In this document: positions 54,848 through 63,291 of the stretch, in pieces
Position numbering within the stretch: the first letter of the stretch is position 1
Layout of the letters: the number at the start of each line of letters is the position of its first letter
Origin: Candidatus Brevundimonas phytovorans
Lineage (GTDB): Bacteria; Pseudomonadota; Alphaproteobacteria; Caulobacterales; Caulobacteraceae
Direction of reading: 5' to 3'
Assembly: GCA_029203145.1 (NCBI GenBank)
Contig: CP119309.1
Span: 2,133,001-2,197,000 of the forward strand
Length of the DNA: 64,000 bases
The notes under the pieces: model-generated
What the model saw: the letters and a program-made list of their open reading frames with translations, nothing else
What the model was told of the DNA's origin: nothing
Database searches by the model: none
Translations under genes and position numbers: made by a program

Positions 54848-55665
54848 GCCGAGCGCGCAGCGTCCTCTACCTGCCCGCCTCCAACGCGCGCGCGGTGGAC
54901 AAGGCGCGCAGCCTGACCTGCGACGTGGCGGTGCTGGATCTGGAGGATGCGGTCGCGCCCGAGATGAAGCTGGAGGCGAGGGCGGCGGCCGTCGCGGCGG
55001 CGCGCGAAGGCGGCTTCGGCCCCCGCCTGGGCGTGCGGATCAATGGGCTGGACACGCCCTGGGGCGCCGACGACCTGGCGGCGCTGCGGGACGCGCCGGT
55101 CGATCTGCTTGTCGCGCCCAAGGTCGAGCGCGCGGCGACGGTGCGCGCTCTGTCGGACGGGATCCGCCCCGGCGTCAAACTGTGGGCCATGATCGAGACG
55201 CCGCGCGCCCTGGTGGATCTGCGCGCCATCGCCGAGGCCGGCGGGGCGCTGAGCGGGCTGATGCTGGGCGTCAATGATCTGGCCAAGGATTTGAGGACGG
55301 GCGCCTCGGCGGATCGGGAGCCGCTGAAGTCCTGGCTGGCGGCGGTCGTGGCCCATGCGCGGGCCAACGGGCTGCTGGCCATCGACGGAGTGTTCAACCG
55401 GATCAAGGACGAGGCGGGGTTCGCCGCCGAGTGCGCGCAAGGCAGGCTCTATGGCTTTGACGGCAAGAGCCTGATCCATCCGTCGCAGATCGAAGAGGCC
55501 AATGCGGCCTTCGGGGCTTCGGTCGAAGAAGTGGAGTGGGCGCGGACTGTGGTCGCCGCCTTCGCCGCGCCGGAGGCCGAGGGGCTGGGTGTCATCCGCG
55601 TCGAGGGGGAGATGGTGGAGCGGCTGCATCTGGAGCAGGCGCAGGATTTGCTGGCGAGCCTCTAG
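54844..55665 (+). CDS. HpcH/HpaI aldolase family, CitE-like CoA lyase
   Basis: A 273-residue TIM-barrel protein with the CitE-type start RSVLYLPASNARAVDKA, VAVLDLEDAVAPEMK with the metal-binding acidic pair, RINGLDTPWG, APKVERAATV, MIETPRALVDL, GVNDLAKDL and the C-terminal GFDGKSLIHPSQIEEAN. Candidate activities are citramalyl-CoA, malyl-CoA or beta-methylmalyl-CoA cleavage. Lone CitE-like genes without citD/citF, as here, are not citrate lyase. ATGA overlap with the reductase gene. Confidence 0.88.
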   Translation: MSRARSVLYLPASNARAVDKARSLTCDVAVLDLEDAVAPEMKLEARAAAVAAAREGGFGPRLGVRINGLDTPWGADDLAALRDAPVDLLVAPKVERAATVRALSDGIRPGVKLWAMIETPRALVDLRAIAEAGGALSGLMLGVNDLAKDLRTGASADREPLKSWLAAVVAHARANGLLAIDGVFNRIKDEAGFAAECAQGRLYGFDGKSLIHPSQIEEANAAFGASVEEVEWARTVVAAFAAPEAEGLGVIRVEGEMVERLHLEQAQDLLASL

Positions 55666-55668
55666 AAC

Positions 55669-55691
55669 CCTTCTCCCCTTGCGGGAGAAGG
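55669..55691. repeat. Solo hairpin of repeat family A
   Basis: CCTTCTCCC (55669-55677) and GGGAGAAGG (55683-55691) around a five-base loop, just after the CitE-like gene. It lacks the second half found in the longer copies and may act as a terminator, although no T tract follows. Confidence 0.6.
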
Positions 55692-55737
55692 AAAGCGTGG
55701 GCTGGCGCGTCGACTCTACAAACCGTAGACAAACCCC

Positions 55738-57801
55738 ATGACCGCACCGCTTCCGACGCCTTTGAAAACCCGCGCCTGGGTCTGTGCGCCGGGGGTGTTG
55801 AAGGCGCCTTTCCTGTCGGCCTTCCTGTCCGACTATGACCTGTCCGCCCTGCCGGGCACGCAGACTGAGGCGGTGCTGGGCTGGGGCATGAAGCCGACGG
55901 CGGCGGCGGGGCGGCGCTGGGCGGCAAAGCAGGGCAAGCCCTATGTGGCGCTGGAGGACGGCTTTCTGCGCTCGGTCGGGATCGGCGAGAGCGGGGCGAC
56001 CAGCCTCAGCCTGATCGTCGATGATCTGGGCGTCTATTACGATGCGACGCGGCCCAGCCGCTTAGAGCAACTGATCCAGACGGCGCCCGACTGGTGCGAC
56101 GCAGCGATGGGGGTCCGGGCGCGCGGCCTGATCGAGCGGATTATCGCTTCGGGCGTGTCGAAGACCAACATGGGCGGGCCGCTGGATACGAGCCTGCTGA
56201 AGCCCGGCCGGCGGGTGCTGATCGTGGATCAGACCTTCGGCGACGCCTCGATAGGCTATGGGCTGGCGAGCGAAGCCAGCTTCTTGGAGATGCTGGCGAC
56301 GGCGCGGCGCGACGAGCCGGACGCCCAGTTGATCGTCAAGCGTCACCCGGCAGTGGCGGCGGGGCGCAAGTCGGGCTGCATCCCGGAGGATCAGCTTGAG
56401 GGCGTCACCCTGATCGACACCGATGTGCGGCCCGCCGACCTGCTGGCGGCGGTGGACGCGGTCTATGTCGTGACCTCGGCCCTGGGGTTCGAGGCCCTGC
56501 TGCGCGGCCTGCCGGTGAGGTGTTTCGGCGCCCCCTTCTATTCGGGCTGGGGCCTGACGACGGATACGGTTTCGACCGGGCGGCGCGGCGTGGCGCGGGA
56601 TCTGGACCAGGTCGCGGCGGCGGCCCTGATCGCCTACACCCGCTATGTCGATCCCGTCACCGGCCAACGCTGCGAGGCCGAGCAGGCCTTGGAGCGATTG
56701 ATCGCCCTGCGCGACCGGGCCGACCGGCTGGCGGGCGACTGGGCCGCCGTCGGCTTCGCCCCGGCCAAGCGCCCGCCGGTGCGCCGCCTGTTGAACTCGC
56801 CCAAGGGCCGCGTCCGCTATTTCTGGCGGTCATCCGCCGCTGTCGCCCATGCGCGGGCCACGGGCGGCAGGCTGATCTGGTGGGCCGGCAAGGAGACGCC
56901 GTCGATCCGCGCCGCCGCCGACGCTTTCGAGGGGCCGGTCGTGCGCATGGAGGACGGCTTCATCCGCTCGCGCGGGCTGGGCTCTGACTTCTTCGGCGCC
57001 CTGTCGGTCGCCCTGGACGATCAGGGCGTCTATTACGACCCGACCCGGCCCAGCCGGCTGGAGAGCCTGATCGAGGCGGGCGAGCCGTCGCCGGATCAGG
57101 CGGCGCGGGCCGAAACCTTGCGGGCCCGCGTGGTCGATGCGGGCCTGTCGAAATACAATCTGAAGGGCGCGGGCGTCCCGGCGCATTGGCCGAAAGACAG
57201 GCCGATCCTGCTGGTCGTGGGTCAGGTCGAGAACGACCGCTCGATCATGATGGGCTGCGGCCCGGACCTGCGCACCAACTCCGGCCTGGTGAAGGCGGCG
57301 CGGGCGGATCACCCTGACGCCTTCCTGATCTATCGCAACCACCCGGACGTGACGGCGGGCAACCGGCCCGGCCTGCTGGATCATGCGGCGATGGAAGAGG
57401 TCGACGCCTCGGCGGATGATCTGGACATCATCGACTGCCTGAACGCCTGCGACCGGCTGGCGACGCTGACGTCGCTGACCGGGTTCGAGGCCCTGATGCG
57501 GGGCAAGCCGGTCAGCGTCTATGGCCGGCCCTTCTATGCCGGATGGGGCCTGACCGACGACAAGCTGGCCTTTGAGCGCCGGACACGTCGCGCCTCGATG
57601 GAAAGCGTCATCCACGCCGCCCTGATCGGCTATCCGGTCTATGTCACGCCGGACGGCTGGCCGTGCGAGGCCGAGGACCTGGTCGAGGCGCTGATCGCGG
57701 CGCGGGATCACCCCCTGCCCGCCCCGCCGCGTGGTCGAGTCAACAGATGGTGGAGAGGCATAAAGGCCAGTCTCGACCGGAGCCTTCCACCGGCCTATTG
57801 A
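55738..57801 (+). CDS. KpsC-like capsule Kdo transferase (two-module)
   Basis: A 687-residue protein made of two homologous halves. Each has an ED-GF-R motif (LEDGFLRSVGIGES near residue 75; MEDGFIRSRGLGSDF near 405), DDLGVYYDATRPSRLE or DDQGVYYDPTRPSRLE, a KRHP or RNHP motif, SALGFEALLRG or TGFEALMRGKPV, and GAPFYSGWGLT or GRPFYAGWGLTD. That duplication is the hallmark of KpsC/LipA-type dual beta-Kdo transferases that build the linker of group 2 capsules. No other capsule gene is nearby. Confidence 0.88.
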   Translation: MTAPLPTPLKTRAWVCAPGVLKAPFLSAFLSDYDLSALPGTQTEAVLGWGMKPTAAAGRRWAAKQGKPYVALEDGFLRSVGIGESGATSLSLIVDDLGVYYDATRPSRLEQLIQTAPDWCDAAMGVRARGLIERIIASGVSKTNMGGPLDTSLLKPGRRVLIVDQTFGDASIGYGLASEASFLEMLATARRDEPDAQLIVKRHPAVAAGRKSGCIPEDQLEGVTLIDTDVRPADLLAAVDAVYVVTSALGFEALLRGLPVRCFGAPFYSGWGLTTDTVSTGRRGVARDLDQVAAAALIAYTRYVDPVTGQRCEAEQALERLIALRDRADRLAGDWAAVGFAPAKRPPVRRLLNSPKGRVRYFWRSSAAVAHARATGGRLIWWAGKETPSIRAAADAFEGPVVRMEDGFIRSRGLGSDFFGALSVALDDQGVYYDPTRPSRLESLIEAGEPSPDQAARAETLRARVVDAGLSKYNLKGAGVPAHWPKDRPILLVVGQVENDRSIMMGCGPDLRTNSGLVKAARADHPDAFLIYRNHPDVTAGNRPGLLDHAAMEEVDASADDLDIIDCLNACDRLATLTSLTGFEALMRGKPVSVYGRPFYAGWGLTDDKLAFERRTRRASMESVIHAALIGYPVYVTPDGWPCEAEDLVEALIAARDHPLPAPPRGRVNRWWRGIKASLDRSLPPAY

Positions 57802-57836
57802 GAAGGTTCGTCATCGCAACGGACTGAGTCCGGCCC

Positions 57837-57923
57837 GCGAGGCGCCCGAACTTCGCCGCGAGGCGCCGACATAAGACTTGTCGAGCGCCGGGGACTCCAT
57901 GTTCCCTCATGCAGCGAGGCGCC
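57837..57923. repeat. Three copies of GCGAGGCGCC
   Basis: Exact copies at 57837-57846, 57858-57867 and 57914-57923, in the 149-bp leader of the FabH-like gene. Each contains the palindrome GGCGCC. They could be regulator sites or RNA structure; nothing more can be said from sequence. Confidence 0.5.
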
Positions 57924-57950
57924 GCGCGCCGAGCGTTAGGGAACTACACT

Positions 57951-59096
57951 GTGCAAAAAGCCGTCATCTCCGCCACTGGCCTGTTCACGCCGGAGCAGTC
58001 GATCTCGAACGCCGAACTGGTCGCCGCCTACAACGCCTGGGCGGAAGGCTGGAACGCCGAAAACGCCGAGGCCATCGCCGCCGGCGAACGAGAGATGAAG
58101 ACGCCGTCATCAGAGGCGTTCATCGAGAAGGCCTCGGGCATCAAGGCGCGCTTCGTCATGGACAAGTCGGGCATCATCGATCCTGAGCGGATGTTGCCCC
58201 ACCTGCCCGCCCGCGGCGACGACGAGCTGTCGATCATGGCCGAAATGGCCGTGAAGGCCGCCGAGGACGCCATCAGAGCCTGGGGCAAGCCGGTCAGCGA
58301 GATCGGCGCCGTCATATGCGCCGCGTCCAACATGCAGCGCCCCTACCCCGCCATGGCCATCGAGGTGCAGCAGGCCCTGGGCATCGAGGGCTTCGCCTTC
58401 GACATGAACGTGGCCTGTTCCTCGGCCACCTTCGGCATCAAGACGGCGGCGGACTTCGTGGCTTCGGGCTCGGTCAAGGCCGTGCTGATGGTCAACCCGG
58501 AGATCTGCTCGGCCCACCTGAACTTCAAGGATCGCGACAGCCACTTCATCTTTGGCGACGTGGCCACCGCCGTCATCGTCGAGACCGAGGATCAGGCTGG
58601 ACCCGGCGGCTGGGACATTGTTGGAACCAAGCTGAAGACCAGCTTCTCGAACAATATCCGCAACAATTTCGGCTTCCTGAACCGCGCCGCCCTGCCGACG
58701 GGCGCGAGCGAGCCGATCTCCTCCGACGGCCTGAGCGACAAGATGTTCGTTCAACAGGGCCGCAAGGTGTTCAAGGAGGTGGTGCCCATGGTCTCGCAGA
58801 TGATCCTGGACCACGCCGCCGAGCTGAACCTGGACCCCCACGGCCTGAAGCGGATGTGGCTGCACCAGGCCAACATCAACATGAACACCCTGATCGGCAA
58901 GAAGGTGCTGGGCCGCGAGCCGGAGCCGGAAGAGAACGTCATCATCCTGGACGACTACGCCAACACCTCCTCGGCCGGATCGATCATCGCCTTCCATCTG
59001 AAGCACGACGGCTTCGCGCCTGGCGATGTCGGGCTGATCTGCAGCTTCGGCGCCGGCTACTCGGCGGGCACGGTTTTTGTGCAAAAGCGCCCCTGA
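57951..59096 (+). CDS. FabH-like beta-ketoacyl-ACP synthase III
   Basis: A 381-residue thiolase-fold condensing enzyme. The triad is visible: Cys in DMNVACSSATFGI, His in WLHQANINMN and Asn in YANTSSAGSIIAF. It is longer than E. coli FabH (317) and resembles the Pseudomonas beta-ketodecanoyl-ACP synthase type, with an insert at about residues 30-60. The GTG at 57951 with AGGGA upstream gives the usual N-terminus; ATG 57909 would add an Arg/Ala-rich extension. It may prime fatty acids from medium-chain acyl-CoA. Confidence 0.87.
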   Translation: MQKAVISATGLFTPEQSISNAELVAAYNAWAEGWNAENAEAIAAGEREMKTPSSEAFIEKASGIKARFVMDKSGIIDPERMLPHLPARGDDELSIMAEMAVKAAEDAIRAWGKPVSEIGAVICAASNMQRPYPAMAIEVQQALGIEGFAFDMNVACSSATFGIKTAADFVASGSVKAVLMVNPEICSAHLNFKDRDSHFIFGDVATAVIVETEDQAGPGGWDIVGTKLKTSFSNNIRNNFGFLNRAALPTGASEPISSDGLSDKMFVQQGRKVFKEVVPMVSQMILDHAAELNLDPHGLKRMWLHQANINMNTLIGKKVLGREPEPEENVIILDDYANTSSAGSIIAFHLKHDGFAPGDVGLICSFGAGYSAGTVFVQKRP

Positions 59097-59195
59097 CGCC
59101 AGATAACGGGAATCAATATTTCCGGCGGCGCTTGCACTGTTCGGAAATTTTTGCAAACCGTTACACGTATTGAGAACGAGGGGGATGGCGCCCGA

Positions 59196-59462
59196 ATGAC
59201 TCAGACTGCTTCACCGTGGGCGGAAAAACTCAGCGATCCGTTGGCCCACGACGTGGCCACGGTGCTGAAACACATGGGCGGCTCGGCCCATCAGGACATT
59301 GTGGTCAACTGCGTGGCGGCGCTGAAACGCCAGCGCGGCGAGTCCGTAACCCAGGACCTGAAGGCCAAGATCGTGGAAGTGTTCGAACGCTACCGCGACT
59401 TCTTCATCAAGCCCTTCGGTGAGAACTCGCTGCGGTGGGCCCTGGCGCCGGGCGTAGCCTAG
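59196..59462 (+). CDS. Small conserved-looking protein, 88 residues
   Basis: A soluble helical protein (DPLAHDVATVLKHMGGSAHQD, IVVNCVAALKRQRGESVTQD) ending FGENSLRWALAPGVA. The first helices could form a compact DNA-binding unit, but no family is recognised. ATG 59196 follows GAGGGGG. A GANTC site lies at 59110-59114 in its leader. Good codon usage and a ribosome site support translation. Confidence 0.65.
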   Translation: MTQTASPWAEKLSDPLAHDVATVLKHMGGSAHQDIVVNCVAALKRQRGESVTQDLKAKIVEVFERYRDFFIKPFGENSLRWALAPGVA

Positions 59463-59486
59463 ACCTCAGCCCTTCAGCCAAGCAAA

Positions 59487-59514
59487 AAGGCCCGCTCCTC
59501 TCGGAGCGGGCCTT
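59487..59514. terminator. Bidirectional terminator hairpin
   Basis: A 12-bp perfect stem (59487-59498 with 59503-59514; core GGCCCGCTCC/GGAGCGGGCC) between convergent genes. On the minus strand it is followed by TTTTTGC-like sequence, on the plus strand by TTCG, so it serves mainly the barrel-protein gene. Confidence 0.8.
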
Positions 59515-59549
59515 CGTCGTATCAGGCGCCAGACTTAAGCGAATGACGC

Positions 59550-60077
59550 TTAGAAGCGACGGATGTAGCTGACCGAATAGGCATCAGCTTCGCCGGCGTT
59601 GTCGCGGAAGTCGCGACGGGTCCAGTCGGCGCGGACGCCGTTGACGCCGTCGAGGTAGTAGTTGGCGCCAACGCCGTAATTCCAGCTGTCGCCGCCGATG
59701 TCGGTCTTGCCGCCGGCGATTTCCTGCTTCAGCTCGGTGTGGCCGTAACCGCCACGCGCGAACAGCTCCAGCTTGTCGCTGACCGGGTATTTGCCGACCA
59801 CGTAACCGGCGGCGTCCCACTCGTGCTTGATCGAGCCGTCGACGCCGGCGACGGTGAAGTCGTCGTCCTTGACGCCCACCGAAGCCTCGGTCTCGACGGC
59901 CAGGTAGCGGTTCAGGTTGACGCCCAGGCGGCCTGTCACGGCGCCGGTCGTGGCGTTATCGCCTTCAACATGAGTATAGCCCAGCGAGCCGTAACCACGG
60001 GCATCAGGATCAGACTGAGCAAAGGCCGGAGCAGCGATTGCAGAAATGGCGGCAGCAGCGAGAAGAATGTTACGCAT
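59550..60077 (-). CDS. Small outer membrane beta-barrel protein
   Basis: A 175-residue exported protein with a signal peptide (MRNILLAAAAISAIAAPAFA, cut before QSDPD). Eight predicted amphipathic strands follow (GYGSLGYTHVEG, VTGRLGVNLNRYLAVETEA, LELFARGGYGHTE), with a terminal Phe in YSVSYIRRF. An opacity/OmpW-like eight-stranded porin is likely. No ligand can be inferred. A long leader (60078-60240) lies upstream. Confidence 0.85.
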   Translation of the reverse strand: MRNILLAAAAISAIAAPAFAQSDPDARGYGSLGYTHVEGDNATTGAVTGRLGVNLNRYLAVETEASVGVKDDDFTVAGVDGSIKHEWDAAGYVVGKYPVSDKLELFARGGYGHTELKQEIAGGKTDIGGDSWNYGVGANYYLDGVNGVRADWTRRDFRDNAGEADAYSVSYIRRF

Positions 60078-60257
60078 TGTTTCTTTAACTCCTAGTAATC
60101 CTAGATGCGGTGACTTCTGCGGTCACCGGCCCCCTCCAGCGAGGAGTTAAATGGGTACGCAGCCGAGCCGTTCCATAGCCAGGTGAATACATAGGCTAGA
60201 CCGTGCGCTGCTAGACACATACAGCGTTACGTCGATAGCGACCTTATTCCGGCACGA

Positions 60258-60284
60258 AAAAGGCGGCCCCGAGGGACCGCCTTT
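60258..60284 (-). terminator. Rho-independent terminator after ppdK
   Basis: Stem AAAGGCGG with CCGCCTTT extended by CCC/GGG around one mismatch, followed on the minus strand by TTTTTCG. It starts 25 bp past the ppdK stop. Confidence 0.8.
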
Positions 60285-60308
60285 GCACGCTCAAGCCTGA
60301 ACCAAGCT

Positions 60309-62999
60309 CTAGCGGTCCTTTTCGCGCTCCTCGCCCGAGCGGGCGGCCAGCGCCGCCTGGGCCGCCGCCAGACGGGCGATCGGCACGCGGTAGGGCGAGC
60401 AGGAGACGTAGTCGAGGCCCACGCTCTCGCAGAAGGCGATGGACGACGGGTCGCCGCCGTGTTCGCCGCAGATGCCCATCTTCATGTCCGGCTTGACGCC
60501 GCGACCGCGCTCGGCGGCGATGCGGATCAGGTCGCCCACGCCGTCCTGGTCCAGACGGACAAAGGGATCGGTCTCGAAGATGCCCTTGTCCAGATAGGCC
60601 TGCAGGAAGTGGCCCGAGTCGTCGCGGCTGATGCCGAAGGTCGTCTGGGTCAGGTCGTTGGTGCCGAAGCTGAAGAACTCGGCGTATTCGGCCAGATCGG
60701 CGGCGCGCAGGGCGGCGCGCGGCAGTTCGATCATGGTGCCGACCAGGTATTCGACGCTGTCGCCCGCATCCGCGAACACGGCCTTGGCGGTGCGGTCGGT
60801 CAGTTCGCGCAGGAACTTCATTTCCAGACCCAGGGCGACCAGCGGGTGCATGATCTCGGGGATCGGGGCGACGCCCGACGTCTTCTTCACCTCCAGCGCC
60901 GCCTCGAGGATGGCGCGGACCTGCATCTCGTAGATCTCGGGATAGGCGACGCCCAGGCGGCAACCGCGGTGGCCGAGCATGGGGTTGGTCTCGTGCAGTT
61001 CACGCGCGCGACGCTTCAGCTTGGCGGCGTCCAGACCCGAACCCGCGGCCAGGGCGTCGATGTCGGCGTCGGTGTGCGGGATGAACTCGTGCAGCGGCGG
61101 GTCCAGCAGGCGGATCGTCACCGGCAGGCCGGCCATGATGGTGAACAGGTCGGCGAAGTCGGCCTTCTGGAAGGGGGCGATCTTGGCCAGGGCGACGCGG
61201 CGGCCCTGCTCGTCGTCGGCCAGGATCATCTCGCGCACGGCGGCGATGCGGGCCTCGTCGAAGAACATGTGCTCGGTGCGCGACAGGCCGATACCCTCTG
61301 CGCCGAAGCCGCGCGCAGTCTTGGCGTCCAGCGGGGTCTCGGCGTTGGCGCGGACCTTCAGGCGGCGCACGCCGTCGGCCCAGGCCATCAGGGTCTGGAA
61401 GTCGCCCGTCAGTTCCGGCTCGATCATGGCCACGGCGCCGTCCAGCACCTCGCCCTTGCCGCCGTCGATGGTGATGACTTCGCCGGCTTTGAAGGTGCGG
61501 CCGCGCGCGGTGAAGGTCCCGGCCTTCTCATTGATCGAGATTTCACCCGCGCCGGAGACGCAAGGCCGCCCCATGCCGCGCGCCACAACCGCCGCGTGGC
61601 TGGTCATGCCGCCGCGCGCCGTGACGATGCCGCGCGCCGCGTGCATGCCGTGGATGTCTTCGGGGCTGGTTTCTTCACGCACCAGGATGACGGCGTCACC
61701 GACCTGCGACAGGCGCTCGGCCTCGTCGGCGTCGAAGACGATCTTGCCGGTGGCCGCGCCGGGCGAGGCCGGCAGGCCCGCCGCGATAACGGTGCGGGCG
61801 GCGTTGGGGTCCAGGGTCGGGTGCAGCAGTTGGTCGAGCGCGGCGGGCTCGACCCGCGACACAGCCTCTTCCTGCGAGATCACGCCCTCAGAGGCCAGAT
61901 CGACGGCGATCTTCAGCGCCGACTTGGCGGTGCGCTTGCCGTTGCGGGTCTGCAGCATCCACAGACGGCCCTGCTCGACCGTGAACTCGATGTCCTGCAT
62001 GTCGCGGTAGTGGCTTTCCAGCCGCCCGACCACGTCGACGAACTCGGCGAAGACGACCGGCATGGCCTCTTCCATCGAGAGCGCGGTCTCGCCCATCTCC
62101 TCGCGCCCGGCCTTGGTCAGGGACTGCGGCGTGCGGATGCCCGCGACCACGTCCTCGCCTTGCGCGTTGATCAGGAACTCGCCGTAGAGGCGGGCTTCGC
62201 CGGTCGAGGGGTTGCGGGTGAAGGCGACGCCCGTGGCGCTGGTCTCGCCCATGTTGCCGAACACCATCGACTGGATGTTGACGGCGGTGCCCCAGCTTTC
62301 AGGGATGTCGTGCATGCGGCGATAGAATTTCGCGCGGTCGTTCATCCAGCTGGCGAAGACGGCCGAGACGGCGCCCCACAGCTGGTCATGCGGGTCCTGC
62401 GGGAAGGGCTGGCCCAGTTCGCGCTCGACCAGGACCTTGTAGTCGGCGACCACCTTTTCCCAGTTCTCGGCGGTCAGGTCGGTGTCGATCGAGACGCCCA
62501 GACGATCCTTGTGGTCGTCCAGAACCTCTTCGAACTGATCGTGGCCGATGCCCAGCACCACATTGGAATACATGGTGATGAAACGACGATAGCTGTCGAA
62601 GGCGAAACGGCGGTCGCCGGACAGAGCAGCCAGACCCTCGACCGTCTGGTCGTTCAGGCCCAGGTTCAGCACCGTGTCCATCATGCCCGGCATCGAGGCC
62701 CGCGCGCCCGAGCGCACCGAGACCAGCAGGGGGTTGGCGGCATCGCCAAAGGTCTTGCCGACAATGCCCTCGACGGTCTTCAGACCGGCGGCGGCCTGTG
62801 CGGCCAGCTCGGCCGGATAGGTCTCGCCGTTGGAATAATAGTGGACGCAGGCTTCCGTCGTAATCGTAAAGCCGGGCGGCACCGGAAGGCCGAGAGAGGA
62901 CATCTCGGCCAGGTTCGCGCCCTTGCCGCCGAGAAGGTTCTTCATCGACGCGTCGCCGTCAGCCGATCCGCCGCCGAAGCCGTACACCCACTTGGTCAT
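60309..62999 (-). CDS. ppdK: Pyruvate, phosphate dikinase
   Basis: An 896-residue cytosolic enzyme interconverting pyruvate + ATP + Pi and PEP + AMP + PPi. An N-terminal ATP-grasp domain (MKNLLGGKGANLAEMSSLGLPVP) is followed by the swivelling phospho-His domain (GGMTSHAAVVARGMGRPC) and a C-terminal PEP/pyruvate TIM barrel (MGICGEHGGDPSSIAF with the catalytic Cys). The Cys motif and length separate it from PEP synthase. It lies just downstream of glyS with a repeat between them. Confidence 0.97.
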   Translation of the reverse strand: MTKWVYGFGGGSADGDASMKNLLGGKGANLAEMSSLGLPVPPGFTITTEACVHYYSNGETYPAELAAQAAAGLKTVEGIVGKTFGDAANPLLVSVRSGARASMPGMMDTVLNLGLNDQTVEGLAALSGDRRFAFDSYRRFITMYSNVVLGIGHDQFEEVLDDHKDRLGVSIDTDLTAENWEKVVADYKVLVERELGQPFPQDPHDQLWGAVSAVFASWMNDRAKFYRRMHDIPESWGTAVNIQSMVFGNMGETSATGVAFTRNPSTGEARLYGEFLINAQGEDVVAGIRTPQSLTKAGREEMGETALSMEEAMPVVFAEFVDVVGRLESHYRDMQDIEFTVEQGRLWMLQTRNGKRTAKSALKIAVDLASEGVISQEEAVSRVEPAALDQLLHPTLDPNAARTVIAAGLPASPGAATGKIVFDADEAERLSQVGDAVILVREETSPEDIHGMHAARGIVTARGGMTSHAAVVARGMGRPCVSGAGEISINEKAGTFTARGRTFKAGEVITIDGGKGEVLDGAVAMIEPELTGDFQTLMAWADGVRRLKVRANAETPLDAKTARGFGAEGIGLSRTEHMFFDEARIAAVREMILADDEQGRRVALAKIAPFQKADFADLFTIMAGLPVTIRLLDPPLHEFIPHTDADIDALAAGSGLDAAKLKRRARELHETNPMLGHRGCRLGVAYPEIYEMQVRAILEAALEVKKTSGVAPIPEIMHPLVALGLEMKFLRELTDRTAKAVFADAGDSVEYLVGTMIELPRAALRAADLAEYAEFFSFGTNDLTQTTFGISRDDSGHFLQAYLDKGIFETDPFVRLDQDGVGDLIRIAAERGRGVKPDMKMGICGEHGGDPSSIAFCESVGLDYVSCSPYRVPIARLAAAQAALAARSGEEREKDR

Positions 63000-63136
63000 C
63001 TTGCCGTCCCTGAGCCGTGGTCTAGCCGCCGAGGGATCGAGTCCCGCGCACGGTGGCCCTGACTAGCGTGCTGCAAGCGCGAAGGCGAGGCCGTGGGTGT
63101 AACAATCCGTGTGAGGATGTGTCAGTTCACCGTTTT

Positions 63137-63282
63137 CCTTCTCCCCTCGGGGGAGAAGGTGGCTCGCGCCAGCGAGACGGATGAGGGGGCGGGCGGAGGC
63201 CGGGTGAAGGCGTCGCGTCTGCGGACACGTCCCCCTCATCCGAGCGGCTCCGCCGCCCACCTTCTCCCCCGAGGGGAGAAGG
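63137..63282. repeat. Intergenic hairpin repeat, family A
   Basis: CCTTCTCCCCTCGGGGGAGAAGG at the left and a matching CCTTCTCCCCCGAGGGGAGAAGG at the right, with GGATGAGGGGG and CCCCCTCATCC arms inside. It fills most of the gap between glyS and ppdK; each end also makes a strong hairpin. Confidence 0.82.
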
Positions 63283-63291
63283 GTCAGGAAA

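Noticed and set aside
60459..63062. A long open frame opposite ppdK (and similar ones opposite smc, ftsZ, murC and the debranching enzyme)
   Set aside because: Reverse-frame openness follows from GC-rich third positions in the real genes; no ribosome site or family motif.
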